A stretch of 64,000 nt of DNA from 55-13 sp964501275 (GCA_964501275.1 CAZCSP010000002.1:62001-126000); one strand, 5' to 3'; shown: positions 33,305-42,209, counted from the stretch's first letter. Numbers and translations are program-made. Notes: a model not told the origin generated them from the letters alone.

Positions 33305-34303
33305 CTAGGGAGTTTTTTCGGGAAGGTCTCTCGCAACGCTGTCTCGGATAGAATTCACAAGATCGCCGTCGATCGACTTCTGGGCCATCAGGATCGCATT
33401 TTTGATCGCCTTGGCGCTCGATCTGCCGTGGGCGATGATGCAGACTCCATTCAGCCCAAGCAGCGGAGAGCCGCCGACTTCGGCGTAGTCCATCTTCTTG
33501 CGGACCGGAGCCATCGCCTTTCGCATCGGAAGATAGGGAATCTTGGCAAAGGGGTGAGAGGGGACTTCATTGCGGATCATCTCCGCCATGAATTCGGCCA
33601 CCCCCTCGCATGTTTTCAGCACGATGTTCCCCACAAAGGCGTCGCATACGACGACATCCACGCCAACGTCAAACATCCCCTTGCCTTCTATATTGCCCGC
33701 AAACCAGGGGAACGGGTTCAAAAGGGTTTGACATTGCTTCGCCCAGGCACTGCCTTTGCCCTCTTCTTCTCCAATGTTCAGAAGATGAACCTTGGGGTTC
33801 TTCCTTCCTTGGACCCTTTCCATGTAGGCGCGGCCCATGATCGCAAACTCCAGAATATTCTCGGGGTCGATATCCGGGCTGGCGCCAGCGTCCAACAGGA
33901 GAAAGCCATCGCCCCGGCTGGGAATCATACTGCCGATTGCGGGACGATGGACGCCTTGAACCTGCCTCCAGGTGAGGAGGCTGATCGCCGTGGCCGCGCC
34001 TGTGTTTCCCGCTGAAACGAATGCTCCAGCTTCTCCCGACTTCACCAGATTAGCCGCAACCGCCATCGAGGAGTCCTTCTTCTTCCGAATCGCTTCCGTC
34101 GGCTTCTCGTGCATGTCCACCACCTCGGTAGCCGGGACGATCTCCAGGTTCTTGGGAGGGTCTTGGCCCAGATGACGTTGGATGGCGTCCGGCCGGCCGA
34201 CGAGAAGAATCTTATGGCTGACGAAGGGGGCAGCCTGGATGGCCCCATGCACCACCTCGGCAGGGGCATGGTCCCCTCCCATCGCATCGAGAGCGATGTT
34301 CAA
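33305..34303 (-). CDS. plsX: Phosphate acyltransferase PlsX
   Basis: PlsX makes acyl-phosphate from acyl-ACP for membrane phospholipid synthesis. I start at TTG 34303, which overlaps the yceD stop as TTGA and gives 332 aa beginning LNIALDAMGGDHAPAEVV, exactly the usual PlsX start; the longer upstream frame adds unrelated residues. Family landmarks are ALDAMGGD, ASPDIDPENILEFAIMG and VGGSPLLGLNGVCIIAHGRS. The yceD-plsX pairing is common, although rpmF, which usually lies between them, is absent here. Confidence 0.95.
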   Translation of the reverse strand: MNIALDAMGGDHAPAEVVHGAIQAAPFVSHKILLVGRPDAIQRHLGQDPPKNLEIVPATEVVDMHEKPTEAIRKKKDSSMAVAANLVKSGEAGAFVSAGNTGAATAISLLTWRQVQGVHRPAIGSMIPSRGDGFLLLDAGASPDIDPENILEFAIMGRAYMERVQGRKNPKVHLLNIGEEEGKGSAWAKQCQTLLNPFPWFAGNIEGKGMFDVGVDVVVCDAFVGNIVLKTCEGVAEFMAEMIRNEVPSHPFAKIPYLPMRKAMAPVRKKMDYAEVGGSPLLGLNGVCIIAHGRSSAKAIKNAILMAQKSIDGDLVNSIRDSVARDLPEKTP

Positions 34304-34836
34304 TCTGAGTCTTCTCCAGTCTTCATCAGATTGGCTAGTTGTTCGAACTCGGGGCGCCCAGTCGAGGTGGGGCAACTCGCACCCTTTTCTTTGGCGACCG
34401 GACAATCGCCATCCCACCCAAAGGAGCAGAGCGGTTGAATAGGAATCTCCACCAACAGTCCCTGACGCAGGAGGTTTTCGACAATGAGGTTGTTTCCTTC
34501 AAAGAGTTGGAAAGGTTCATCGGGAACGACCCGGGCAAAATCGCCGCTGCCGTAGCTGGACGGAATCCCATGGACCGGGAATTGCTCTTGGATATCAAAC
34601 GCGATGTCCACCTCGATGGGTTCGCTGCACCGGGCACATTCTAGAACGGCGCGAGTTTCAAACTTGCCCGTGATCAAAAGGATGTTGCCGGTACTGACGG
34701 CCTCCAGGTAGCCCTCAACAGGCTTCACGAGGTCAAGGTCCTCTTCATCGGGAAGCTCAGTGGAGATGTCGACTTCAAGCTTCCGGCCTGGATGCTGGAG
34801 TACATCATTCAAGTCGAGCAGATCATCCCGTCTCAT
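34300..34836 (-). CDS. YceD family (DUF177) protein
   Basis: The 178-aa protein has the DUF177 pattern: an N-terminal LDLNDVLQHPGRKLEVDIS, a central RAVLECARCSEPIEVDI with CxxC, and a C-terminal Cys-rich CSFGWDGDCP. YceD proteins lie beside rpmF and plsX and influence large-subunit rRNA levels. It overlaps plsX by 4 nt. The extra C-terminal Cys residues (CSFGWDGDCP ... GASCP) may bind zinc. Confidence 0.8.
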   Translation of the reverse strand: MRRDDLLDLNDVLQHPGRKLEVDISTELPDEEDLDLVKPVEGYLEAVSTGNILLITGKFETRAVLECARCSEPIEVDIAFDIQEQFPVHGIPSSYGSGDFARVVPDEPFQLFEGNNLIVENLLRQGLLVEIPIQPLCSFGWDGDCPVAKEKGASCPTSTGRPEFEQLANLMKTGEDSD

Positions 34837-34905
34837 GATGTGGGCCAGAGTTTACCCACCTGTTAAAAACCATGCTGAGAAGTCCTAAACGAATGCCGAC
34901 AATCA

Positions 34906-35775
34906 ATGGCTGGTATGGCTGTTTCACGACTGGACTCAGGTGGTTTGCACATACGAGCGATTAATGCGGCGAAATCGGTAGGGAGATTGGCGCGCGTAGA
35001 TTCGATCCTCTGCCGGATGGCAACGATATCGCACGGCGACGAACTTGCCCCTCCTATGCTGGAGAGGGTGTTGAACGCCGACCCGGTGCTCAGTCAGAAG
35101 GTTCCCTATTCGATTGCCGCCTATTGTGGCGAAACCAAACAGCCGATTCCAGGTTCGATTTGCGACGCCGTGAAGTCCTTCGGCTATGGATCGATCCGAG
35201 ACCTGGTTTTGATCGTGGGAATCGCCGAGGTCCATCGGGAATTGGCGACCAGGGGCGATCTGAGCGCCGAACAGTTGACCCGCCAAGCCATCGCCGTAGC
35301 GGTCGCAGCGGAGTACCTGGGAGGCAAAGTGAGCTTGCCCAAGCATTTGTGCTTTGCCGCGGGATTGTTTGCGAACATCGGCGTACCGACCTTGGCATCC
35401 TGCGAACGGGGTTACGCCTCGATCTCAGCTTCCGCGGCGGGCGGAAGGGCCCAGTTGGCGGAGGTTGAAATGCAAGCTTTGGGGTGTACCCATGCCGACA
35501 CAAGCTACTGCCTCCTGACGGACTACGCGTTTGAAGAACCCGTGGCCGCCTCGGCCCTTGCCCATTGCACAGAATCCAAATCGAATTTGGCCGTGTGCGT
35601 CCATCTGGCCGAGTCCTTTGCCCACCAACTCGGGTTCGACGGTGGCTTCGCCATTGTCCCGCCCGCGTTCAACGATGCACTTTTTGAAAAACTTGGCGGC
35701 GGTCCCTCGGACACCGAAAAAATCGTCGAACAGATCACCAAGTGGAGCTCTTTGAGTTCAAAGCTGCTGGCCTAG
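34906..35775 (+). CDS. HDOD-domain signalling protein
   Basis: The 289-aa protein has a single HDOD-like region at residues ~25-240: ADPVLSQKVPYSIAAY, ICDAVKSFGYGSIRDLVLIVG, LPKHLCFAAGLFANIGVPTL and later AVCVHLAESFAHQLG. HDOD proteins are HD-fold relatives lacking the catalytic HD pair and act in signalling or stress regulation. No other domain is attached. It is a single gene divergent from yceD. Confidence 0.75.
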   Translation: MAGMAVSRLDSGGLHIRAINAAKSVGRLARVDSILCRMATISHGDELAPPMLERVLNADPVLSQKVPYSIAAYCGETKQPIPGSICDAVKSFGYGSIRDLVLIVGIAEVHRELATRGDLSAEQLTRQAIAVAVAAEYLGGKVSLPKHLCFAAGLFANIGVPTLASCERGYASISASAAGGRAQLAEVEMQALGCTHADTSYCLLTDYAFEEPVAASALAHCTESKSNLAVCVHLAESFAHQLGFDGGFAIVPPAFNDALFEKLGGGPSDTEKIVEQITKWSSLSSKLLA

Positions 35776-35896
35776 CATGAATCTTCGAAGATTGTCGGCC
35801 ACATAGCCAACTTATCAGAGTTTTCAACCCGTCGCAGACAAATGCGGGATAAGTTGCTATACTAGGTCCCAGTTACCCGCATATAGGGGATTTTTC

Positions 35897-37318
35897 ATGC
35901 GTGGACGAGGTGAACAGGTTTTGAACAAGCTGGCATGGGCGTTGGCTGCTGCATCGTTGATAGTCGTTGGTTGTGGTGGCGGTGGAGGACGTAGCGGAGG
36001 CAATCCTCCCCCTCCCCCAGGCGAAGGGTCGTATGTGCTTTTACCATCTGGCACTCCGGGCCGAGTCGCGGTTTCGTTTATCACGGGCGCTGGTCGCGCT
36101 CCGGGCGATATGACGGCCGTGATTGGCCGGGTGACGTTGCGCGATAGTTTTGGCGAGGTGGTGCATCCGCTGAGCCCCGGATTGAGGCTCTTGTTGAGCG
36201 GCTACACTGAAAATATTCAGTATGTAAACGCGCTCACGCTCAACTCACGGTTCTTCGATCACTTCACTCTGCGAGTAGACAAGGTTGAAGTGGACAACGG
36301 GTCTGGTTTCCCGACGGTTTTCCCACCCAGTGGCACCGATCCGCTGGTGAATACGGAGTTCCCGGCGAGCATCCGGGCACTGCCGGGCCGGTTGACTTCG
36401 GTGACGGTCCGATTGGACGACACGATGTTCGATACTGGAGCCATCGCTCCCGATCCGGTCTTCCAGGAAGACCTGTGGATTGCGGCGAACTTGGAAGATA
36501 ATCCCGTTCAGGGGATCGATACCCTCAACGGTACGTTGAGCGACTATGTGATGTTCGATCTCAGCGGTATCCCCACTTTGGATCGCCCTGAACTTTCCAC
36601 TGGCAATCCGGCGGGCAAGGTTTACTTCTCGGGCGATTTCAACGCGATCTCTGCCGGCGGCAACAACGGCACGTTCGAAGTGTTGACTCCGCTGGGATTC
36701 ATCAGTGGCTCCTTCGCGCCGGTCCTGAATCTGCCTAACCCATCTGGGGCCAACATACCGTTTGGCTCTTACAAGCTGACCCAGCCCGATCCGCGCGACC
36801 CCGATCCCGAGACTCCGCTTACCGTGACGTTGGTTTCGGGAATCTACTACCAGCTCTCCGATGTGGTCGGCAATATGTCGAGCTTCGAGATGATCTCCTT
36901 CCCGCGAAGCCGCGAACGGGAGGTCTTCGACACTCAGCTTGGACAAAACGTACTTCGTGAGTTGAGCGTTCAAGACGTCGTTCTCATCCGACGCAGCGGT
37001 AATACGATTACACGCATGTATTTCGGCGAGATCAACTTCGGCAACAATCCCGGCGATTCAGCCGTCATCCGGGCGTATCCCATCGGCCAGATCGACGATG
37101 GCGAGGCGTTCAACGAGATCGAAGGCACCGTGGGCAACTTCCGGGATGTAAGCGGTAATCCAATCAGCCTCAACGTCAGCGATCCTCAGCGGGCAACCAA
37201 CATCCAGAGAATCGGCTCGGGATCGTTCACGCTCCAGTCGGGAACCGACCTCATCTATGGCGGCGATCTTCCTGGGGACTTCCCATCCACTGGAAGGTTC
37301 TTGGTCTTCCGCAAGTAA
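35897..37318 (+). CDS. Putative lipoprotein upstream of dop
   Basis: The 473-aa protein has a lipoprotein signal with lipobox VVGC near residue 26, then Gly- and Pro-rich stretches (GGGGGRSGG, PPPPPGEG). The rest is beta-rich with no family I recognise; a DUF4382-like fold is possible (DHFTLRVDKVEVDNG). It ends 2 bp before dop, so it is probably co-transcribed with the proteasome cluster, though a functional link is not shown. A TATACT-like -10 lies about 40 bp upstream. Confidence 0.7.
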   Translation: MRGRGEQVLNKLAWALAAASLIVVGCGGGGGRSGGNPPPPPGEGSYVLLPSGTPGRVAVSFITGAGRAPGDMTAVIGRVTLRDSFGEVVHPLSPGLRLLLSGYTENIQYVNALTLNSRFFDHFTLRVDKVEVDNGSGFPTVFPPSGTDPLVNTEFPASIRALPGRLTSVTVRLDDTMFDTGAIAPDPVFQEDLWIAANLEDNPVQGIDTLNGTLSDYVMFDLSGIPTLDRPELSTGNPAGKVYFSGDFNAISAGGNNGTFEVLTPLGFISGSFAPVLNLPNPSGANIPFGSYKLTQPDPRDPDPETPLTVTLVSGIYYQLSDVVGNMSSFEMISFPRSREREVFDTQLGQNVLRELSVQDVVLIRRSGNTITRMYFGEINFGNNPGDSAVIRAYPIGQIDDGEAFNEIEGTVGNFRDVSGNPISLNVSDPQRATNIQRIGSGSFTLQSGTDLIYGGDLPGDFPSTGRFLVFRK

Positions 37319-37320
37319 AT

Positions 37321-38799
37321 ATGCGGCGGATTCTCGCCGGGATCGAGACGGAGTACGGACTACTCGTCGAAGGTCGCGGAGCCGAGGATCAGATCGACGA
37401 CGCAATGGCGCTCGTCCGGGGTTACCCGGGCGAGCGCCTTTCTACTTGGGACTATCGCTATGAGTCTCCCCGCGCCGACTTGCGGGGATTCCAGCTGAAA
37501 CATCTGGCGGTGGACCCGGTAGACCAGCGATTCGATGCCGGAAGGGACCACGTCAAGGCCGAAGACGTGCGGTCGGACCAGATTCTGCCCAACGGCGCGC
37601 GGTTCTATAACGACCATGGCCACCCCGAATATGCCACCCCGGAGTGCTTCTCCCTCCGCGAACTTGCTCTGCATGATCGGTATGGGGAGCAAGTGGTTCT
37701 GGAGGCGGGACGGGTATTTGCCGAGGCTTCAGACCAGGCTGTGCGCCTGTACAAGAACAATACCGACTTCCACGGCGCATCCTACGGAACCCATGAGAGC
37801 TACTTGGTCCCTCGCGAGGTGGGCTTCGAGAGGCTTTATCGGGCCGTATTGCCGATGCTCGTCGTCCGCCCCGTGCTGACCGGTGCGGGAAAGGTCGGGA
37901 GCGAATCCGGGGCGTGGTGCGATTTCCAACTGAGCCAACGGGCCGACTTCTTCATGGAGCCAGTCAATGCCGAGACGCTCTACCGGCGGCCCATTTTTAA
38001 CACCCGCGACGAATGCCACGCCGACCCTGGCGAATGGATTCGCCTCCATGTGATTTCAGGCGATGCGAACATGATGCCCTCCGCAACCATGCGTAAAGCA
38101 GGTCTGGTCAAGTTGGCTGTTCATCTGGCTGAAGCGGACGAGGCTCCGGAATGGAGATTTAAAGACCCGGTGCGCACAATCCAAACCCTCAGCCGAGATA
38201 TGGCCCACGACTTTCGGATCGAGTTGGAAGGTCGAAGTTGGACCACCGCCGCCGAGATCTTTGAATCGTACTTCTCTGCGGCAGAGCGGGTGCTGGATTT
38301 GGATGAAGAGTTGCAGGCGGTAATCCACGAATCCCGTGCCCTCCTGACCATCCTGGGTGAAAAGCGGTGGATAGAGGCAAGGGCGCAGATCGACTGGGCG
38401 GCGAAGCGGCATTTGCTGGAGCAGTTCATGGCGGAGGAATCGGGATCGTGGAAGGACGATTCGATGCGCGCTTTCGACCTGGAATACCACAACGTCGATC
38501 CTGATGACGGCCTCTATCACGCCCTGGAACAGATGGGCGAAGTTCCGACCCCCTTTTCGGAAGTAGAGGTAGCAGCGCGGGGAACCGGCAACCAAGAGGG
38601 GAGCCGCGCTTTAGCCCGCGCCATCGCCATCGCCAAATTCAAGTCCCATATCCACACCGCCTGCTGGAGATCCATCACTTTTGAAGTCGAAGATCGACTG
38701 GTCGAAGTAGAGCTAAAGCCCGATATCGTCTATCCTAGACACTTGGACGAAGCAACCGACGTAGGAACCTTCGTGCAAATGCTCCGAGGTGATTCATGA
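37321..38799 (+). CDS. dop: Dop-like depupylase/deamidase (PafA/Dop superfamily)
   Basis: The 492-aa protein belongs to the glutamine-synthetase-fold PafA/Dop family. The ATP-site Glu residues are in GIETEYG at 7-13. ARFYNDHGHPEYATPE at ~93-108 carries Asp98, corresponding to the Dop nucleophile Asp95, and the NDHGHPEY form matches Dop rather than PafA. NNTDFHGASYGTHESYLV follows, also Dop-like. A loop region lies at ~35-85 as in Dop. It overlaps ubact by ATGA. It should remove or process UBact; whether it also ligates is open, since no pafA is in the window. Confidence 0.88.
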   Translation: MRRILAGIETEYGLLVEGRGAEDQIDDAMALVRGYPGERLSTWDYRYESPRADLRGFQLKHLAVDPVDQRFDAGRDHVKAEDVRSDQILPNGARFYNDHGHPEYATPECFSLRELALHDRYGEQVVLEAGRVFAEASDQAVRLYKNNTDFHGASYGTHESYLVPREVGFERLYRAVLPMLVVRPVLTGAGKVGSESGAWCDFQLSQRADFFMEPVNAETLYRRPIFNTRDECHADPGEWIRLHVISGDANMMPSATMRKAGLVKLAVHLAEADEAPEWRFKDPVRTIQTLSRDMAHDFRIELEGRSWTTAAEIFESYFSAAERVLDLDEELQAVIHESRALLTILGEKRWIEARAQIDWAAKRHLLEQFMAEESGSWKDDSMRAFDLEYHNVDPDDGLYHALEQMGEVPTPFSEVEVAARGTGNQEGSRALARAIAIAKFKSHIHTACWRSITFEVEDRLVEVELKPDIVYPRHLDEATDVGTFVQMLRGDS

Positions 38800-38975
38800 C
38801 AGACGGCGACCGACTGACCAAGCCCGTTTCGCCGGGCACGAAGAAACTGGGCGAAGACTCCGGCCCCTCCGCCCCGACGATCAAGAAACCCGAGGGCGGA
38901 AACGAACTGCTCAAGCGAATGAAGAAAGTCGATCCCGACCAGGCCAAGAAGTATCGGCAGAGGTCGGGGGAGTAG
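38796..38975 (+). CDS. ubact: Prokaryotic ubiquitin-like modifier UBact (Pup-like)
   Basis: The gene encodes 59 residues and overlaps dop as ATGA. The protein is Lys/Glu/Gly/Pro-rich and disordered, with KPEGGNELLKRMKKVDPDQ as the helical receptor-binding part and the C-terminus KKYRQRSGE. UBact proteins, described for Armatimonadetes and other Gram-negative phyla, end in Gly-Glu or Gly-Gln like Pup. This one ends in Glu and would not need deamidation before ligation. Its position between dop and the beta subunit is the standard one. Confidence 0.88.
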   Translation: MTDGDRLTKPVSPGTKKLGEDSGPSAPTIKKPEGGNELLKRMKKVDPDQAKKYRQRSGE

Positions 38976-38979
38976 GGGG

Positions 38980-39047
38980 TGTGGCCTGTGATTTTGTGGA
39001 ATGTAATGTTCCTCTCACAAGCCGCAAGCCACAATTTACAGGTCACA
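38980..39047 (+). promoter_or_regulatory. Hairpin covering the prcB ribosome-binding site
   Basis: TGTGGCCTGTGATTTTGTGG at 38980-38999 pairs with CCACAATTTACAGGTCACA at 39029-39047 in about 18 bp, counting two G-U pairs, one mismatch and one bulge. The 3' arm contains the AGG and ends on the A of the prcB start codon. The 5' arm begins 5 nt after the ubact stop, so ribosomes finishing ubact could open it. Confidence 0.6.
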
Positions 39048-39787
39048 TGCTAACCGCCCAATTCAAGTCCTTCTCTGAACTCGTCGACTGGCCCGCACGG
39101 GCAGGTGCGATGCCGGATGAGGTTCACGGAACCACCGTGCTTTCGCTTAAGTACAAAGGTGGCGTCTTGACCCTGGCCGACCGCCGCGCAACCGCGGGGA
39201 ACCTGATCATGTACGACCAGGCAGAGAAGATTTTTGCCCTCGACGATTCGACCGTGGTCGCGATCAGCGGAGCCTTCGCTCGCTCCGTGGAGATTTGCCG
39301 GTTCCTGAAGCACTCGTTCAAGTACTACAAGCGTTCTGTTCTGCATGAAATGTCGGTTGAGGGCAAGTTAGCGGAGATATCCCGAGCCCTGGCCAATAAC
39401 GCCCCAATGGCGGCCCAAGGGATCGGGATGTTCCTGCCGATCGTCTCGGTTTACGACGCCAAGAAGGACGATTTCGGCGTGTACTTCTTCGACGGGGCCG
39501 GGGCTCGTTTCCAAAATGGCAGCTACGCCTGCGCCGGTTCGGGGTCGGAGAGGATTCGCGGGGTCTTCGAATACATCGCCCGCTCCAAGGGCCACTTTGA
39601 GATGCGCCCCTTGGAAGAGGTGTTGATCGACGGCCTGGAGATGCTGGACATCGCCGCCGACCTGGACTCGGCCACGGGAGGATTCGCCAAAACGCCCCCG
39701 GTAACCCGGGTCTTGGATCGCAACGGCAACCGCGAACTTCCCGCCGACTTGGTAAGGACCAGCATCGACCGGGTCTTGCTCAGATAA
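39047..39787 (+). CDS. prcB: 20S proteasome beta subunit
   Basis: I start at ATG 39047, which gives 246 aa with a 28-residue propeptide ending DEVHG, cleaved before TTVLSLKYKGG. Counting from that Thr as 1, Asp17 (ADRRAT) and Lys33 (QAEKIF) fall exactly on the catalytic positions of proteasome beta subunits. The mature chain is 218 aa. It follows dop and ubact, so it should form the peptidase chamber for UBact-tagged proteins. The alpha subunit gene, usually next, is not present. Confidence 0.93.
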   Translation: MLTAQFKSFSELVDWPARAGAMPDEVHGTTVLSLKYKGGVLTLADRRATAGNLIMYDQAEKIFALDDSTVVAISGAFARSVEICRFLKHSFKYYKRSVLHEMSVEGKLAEISRALANNAPMAAQGIGMFLPIVSVYDAKKDDFGVYFFDGAGARFQNGSYACAGSGSERIRGVFEYIARSKGHFEMRPLEEVLIDGLEMLDIAADLDSATGGFAKTPPVTRVLDRNGNRELPADLVRTSIDRVLLR

Positions 39788-39791
39788 ACAA

Positions 39792-39825
39792 AAAGCGCCT
39801 GGAAGCACTTGCCTCCAGACGCTTT
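39792..39825. terminator. Bidirectional terminator after prcB
   Basis: AAAGCG-CTGGA pairs with TCCAG-CGCTTT around a ~10-nt loop, with an A-run before and T after. It lies between convergent prcB and the outer-membrane-like gene. Confidence 0.7.
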
Positions 39826-39835
39826 GGAAACCGAT

Positions 39836-40378
39836 TTAGAACCGGTAGCCGATGTGGACTCCGATGCCGTTGGCTCGGGCGCCAGTAGCGCTCTCATCGC
39901 TGAAGGTGATGGTGCCTTCGGCGATGATGTTGGGGCCGATTTCGGTTCCCACGCCGCCGCGGATCATCCACTTCCCGCTGGACTTGCCAGCCACGTCGAT
40001 AATGGCAACGCCGATGCCCACAAAGAAGTAGTTTCGACCACCCTCATAGAACCGGTTTCCGCCATTGCTGTAGAATCGCTGGTTGACCGCAAGCGGGAAC
40101 ACGTTGCCGTTGTCTCCGTTCGAGGTTCTCAGCCACCAGTCCGCCGAGAAGTAAGTCGTGCTGCCTCTGATCAGTTGGGTCGGGAATTCGTAATCCACTC
40201 CCAGACCAGCAAACAGATCGGATGCTTCACGCAGATTGCTATCGAACGGGAAAACCAGACCGCCTCTGAAGGTCAAAAACGACGGAGTCGCATCGATCTT
40301 CGTGCTGTCGCTTTGGGCAAACGCCCCACCTACGATTCCAACGGCCGCGAGGGCCATCGCCATAAACTTCTTGCTCAT
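39836..40378 (-). CDS. Outer-membrane beta-barrel-like protein
   Basis: The 180-aa protein has a signal peptide (1-21, cut after GAFA). The mature part has alternating polar and hydrophobic strands (FLTFRGGLVFPF, AGLGVDYEF, WMIRGGVGTEIG, GIGVHIGYRF) and ends in Phe, the usual last residue of outer-membrane barrels. About eight strands would fit the length. No family is recognised with certainty. It is a single gene convergent with prcB, which makes a diderm envelope likely. Confidence 0.7.
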   Translation of the reverse strand: MSKKFMAMALAAVGIVGGAFAQSDSTKIDATPSFLTFRGGLVFPFDSNLREASDLFAGLGVDYEFPTQLIRGSTTYFSADWWLRTSNGDNGNVFPLAVNQRFYSNGGNRFYEGGRNYFFVGIGVAIIDVAGKSSGKWMIRGGVGTEIGPNIIAEGTITFSDESATGARANGIGVHIGYRF

Positions 40379-40542
40379 ATATTTCCTATCGCCTCCCTAC
40401 CTATCGTAGATCGCGGCATCGCCTCGACCCTGGAGCCACCCGTATTCTACTTGTTTTGGCAAACCCCGTCAATTCGCAAGGATTTCCTATTGAACCAGAC
40501 GCGGCGGGACAAGCATCGCGTTCGCCAGACATAATCGTTGTT

Positions 40543-41103
40543 ATGCCTGTTCTCCACTGCCCCGCCGAAGACGCCTTGATCGCCGTTGTGGACATCCAAC
40601 CGGCCTTCATGGAGGCGATCCATGAGAAAGAAAGGGTCGTCCGGCGCAGCGACTTTCTCATCCAGGTTGGGAAGACGCTCGGCATTCCTATCATCGCGAC
40701 CGAGCAAAACCCTTCGCGGATGGGAACCATGGACGAAAAGATCGTGCCCTACCTAACCTGGCAGCCTCTGTCCAAGATGTCGTTCAGTTGCTGGGAGGCG
40801 CCGGGATTTCAGGAGGCGGTGGAGTCAGCCGGTCGCCCGAACGTGGTCCTGATCGGAATCGAGACCCACATCTGCGTCGCCCTCACCGCCCTCGACCTGC
40901 TGAACAACGGGTTCAACGTCTTCATCTGCCCCGACGCCGTTTCGTCGAGGACTATGGAGATGCACAAACTCGGGATGGAGCGGATGAGGGATGCCGGAGC
41001 CGTGCCAAGCCACACAGAGACCTTGGCCTACGAGTGGATGGGCAGTGCGGAGCATGAGAAGTTCCGCGAGGTGCTGCAACTGGTGAAGGCCAGCCAGTCT
41101 TAA
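40543..41103 (+). CDS. Isochorismatase-like cysteine hydrolase
   Basis: I start at ATG 40543 (186 aa, MPVLHCPAEDALIAVVDIQ); an in-frame start 29 codons earlier adds residues without family similarity. The triad is Asp17 in VVDIQPAF, Lys in PLSKMSFSCW, and Cys in GIETHICVA, the hallmark of the family. Members like YcaC hydrolyse amides or related small molecules; the substrate cannot be read from sequence. It is divergent from the outer-membrane-like gene. Confidence 0.88.
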   Translation: MPVLHCPAEDALIAVVDIQPAFMEAIHEKERVVRRSDFLIQVGKTLGIPIIATEQNPSRMGTMDEKIVPYLTWQPLSKMSFSCWEAPGFQEAVESAGRPNVVLIGIETHICVALTALDLLNNGFNVFICPDAVSSRTMEMHKLGMERMRDAGAVPSHTETLAYEWMGSAEHEKFREVLQLVKASQS

Positions 41104-41136
41104 CTTTCGGTGGCCCTCGGTGGTTTCGGTGGTTTT
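41104..41136. repeat. CGGTGG-type repeat, locus 2
   Basis: CTTTCGGTGGCCCTCGGTGG followed by TTTCGGTGGTTTT repeats the arm at 30340-30371 almost exactly. It begins at the isochorismatase-like stop codon, also a post-gene position. Confidence 0.7.
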
Positions 41137-41165
41137 GCCTTCCCTTCCTTGCCAAGCTACTTGGA

Positions 41166-42209
41166 CTAGATGGCAGAGCCTCGCAACTCCGCCAGCGACT
41201 TGATCCCGTGTTTCTCTAAGAGCCCGACGAAGCCTTCCAAGAGGTCGGGAACGAAGTGTGGCCCGCCGTAGACCCAGCCGGAATACACCTGAGTGAGGTG
41301 TGCGCCGAGGGCGATCTTGTCGAAGACGTCTTGCGGCGTCGTGATCCCGCCGACACCGATCAGGACCATCTCCTTTCCACACTGCTTGGCGATATGGCGG
41401 AGAACCATGTCGGCCCGGTCCTTGAGAGGAGCCCCCGATAGCCCCCCCGCCTCGTCGCGATTCGGCGTTCCGGCGGGGATGTCTTCTCGGGAGATCGTGG
41501 TGTTGGTCGCGATGATGCCAGTGATCCTGGCTTCCCGAGCAACTTCCACCAACTCATCCAGCGCGTCGTACTCCAAGTCGGGGGCGACTTTGAAGAAGAG
41601 CGGTTTCTGGTCGTCCACCTCCTTCATGGCGTGGAGGATTTCTAGGAGAGGGCCCTTCTCTTGGAGGGAGCGGAGGCCGGGGGTGTTGGGGGAGGAGACA
41701 TTCACCACAAAATAGGAGCCGAAATTGTGGAGCAGGCGATAGCTGTCTTGGTAGTCCTGGGCGGCGTCGGCAAGGTCGGTGATCTTGGACTTGCCTAGGT
41801 TGACACCTATGGGGATAGGTGGCTTGGCGGCGGCGAGTCTAGTTGAGATCATCCTCGCCCCGTCGTTGTTAAACCCAAAGCGGTTGATGAGCGCCCGTTG
41901 GGCGGGAAGTCGGAAGAGACGGGGCTTGGGGTTGCCGGGTTGTGGATGCCAGGTGACGGTCCCAATCTCCGCGAACCCGAATCCCAATTTGTCCCATTGA
42001 TTAAGGGCAAGCGCATGCTTGTCGAACCCCGCCGCCAGCCCAATCGGGTTCCTGAACTTGACCCCGAATACCTCCTGTTCCAAGATAGGATGATGGAACT
42101 CCCGCGCCCTGATCCAGCCCCGCTCGAGAACCGACATCGCCAGGTTATGAGCCGTCTCGGCGGGGAGAAGAAACATCAACGGCCGCACCACCGAGGAGTA
42201 GAAGCTCAT
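41166..42209 (-). CDS. pyrD: Dihydroorotate dehydrogenase (quinone), class 2
   Basis: PyrD oxidises dihydroorotate to orotate in pyrimidine synthesis and passes electrons to quinone. I start at ATG 42209 (347 aa, MSFYSSVVRPLMFLLPAETAHNLA), giving the usual N-terminal membrane-binding helices of class 2. FMN-site and catalytic landmarks are GLAAGFDKH, LINRFGFNNDG, VVNVSSPNTPGLRSLQ with catalytic Ser, and LIGVGGI. It stands alone, without other pyr genes. Confidence 0.95.
   Translation of the reverse strand: MSFYSSVVRPLMFLLPAETAHNLAMSVLERGWIRAREFHHPILEQEVFGVKFRNPIGLAAGFDKHALALNQWDKLGFGFAEIGTVTWHPQPGNPKPRLFRLPAQRALINRFGFNNDGARMISTRLAAAKPPIPIGVNLGKSKITDLADAAQDYQDSYRLLHNFGSYFVVNVSSPNTPGLRSLQEKGPLLEILHAMKEVDDQKPLFFKVAPDLEYDALDELVEVAREARITGIIATNTTISREDIPAGTPNRDEAGGLSGAPLKDRADMVLRHIAKQCGKEMVLIGVGGITTPQDVFDKIALGAHLTQVYSGWVYGGPHFVPDLLEGFVGLLEKHGIKSLAELRGSAI

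Noticed and set aside
33305..34417. 370-aa version of PlsX
   Set aside because: The extra N-terminal residues lie in the yceD gene; TTG 34303 gives the conserved start.
38789..39046. Longer proteasome beta ORF beginning at 38789
   Set aside because: The extension overlaps ubact in another frame and has no similarity to propeptides; ATG 39047 gives a normal 28-residue propeptide.
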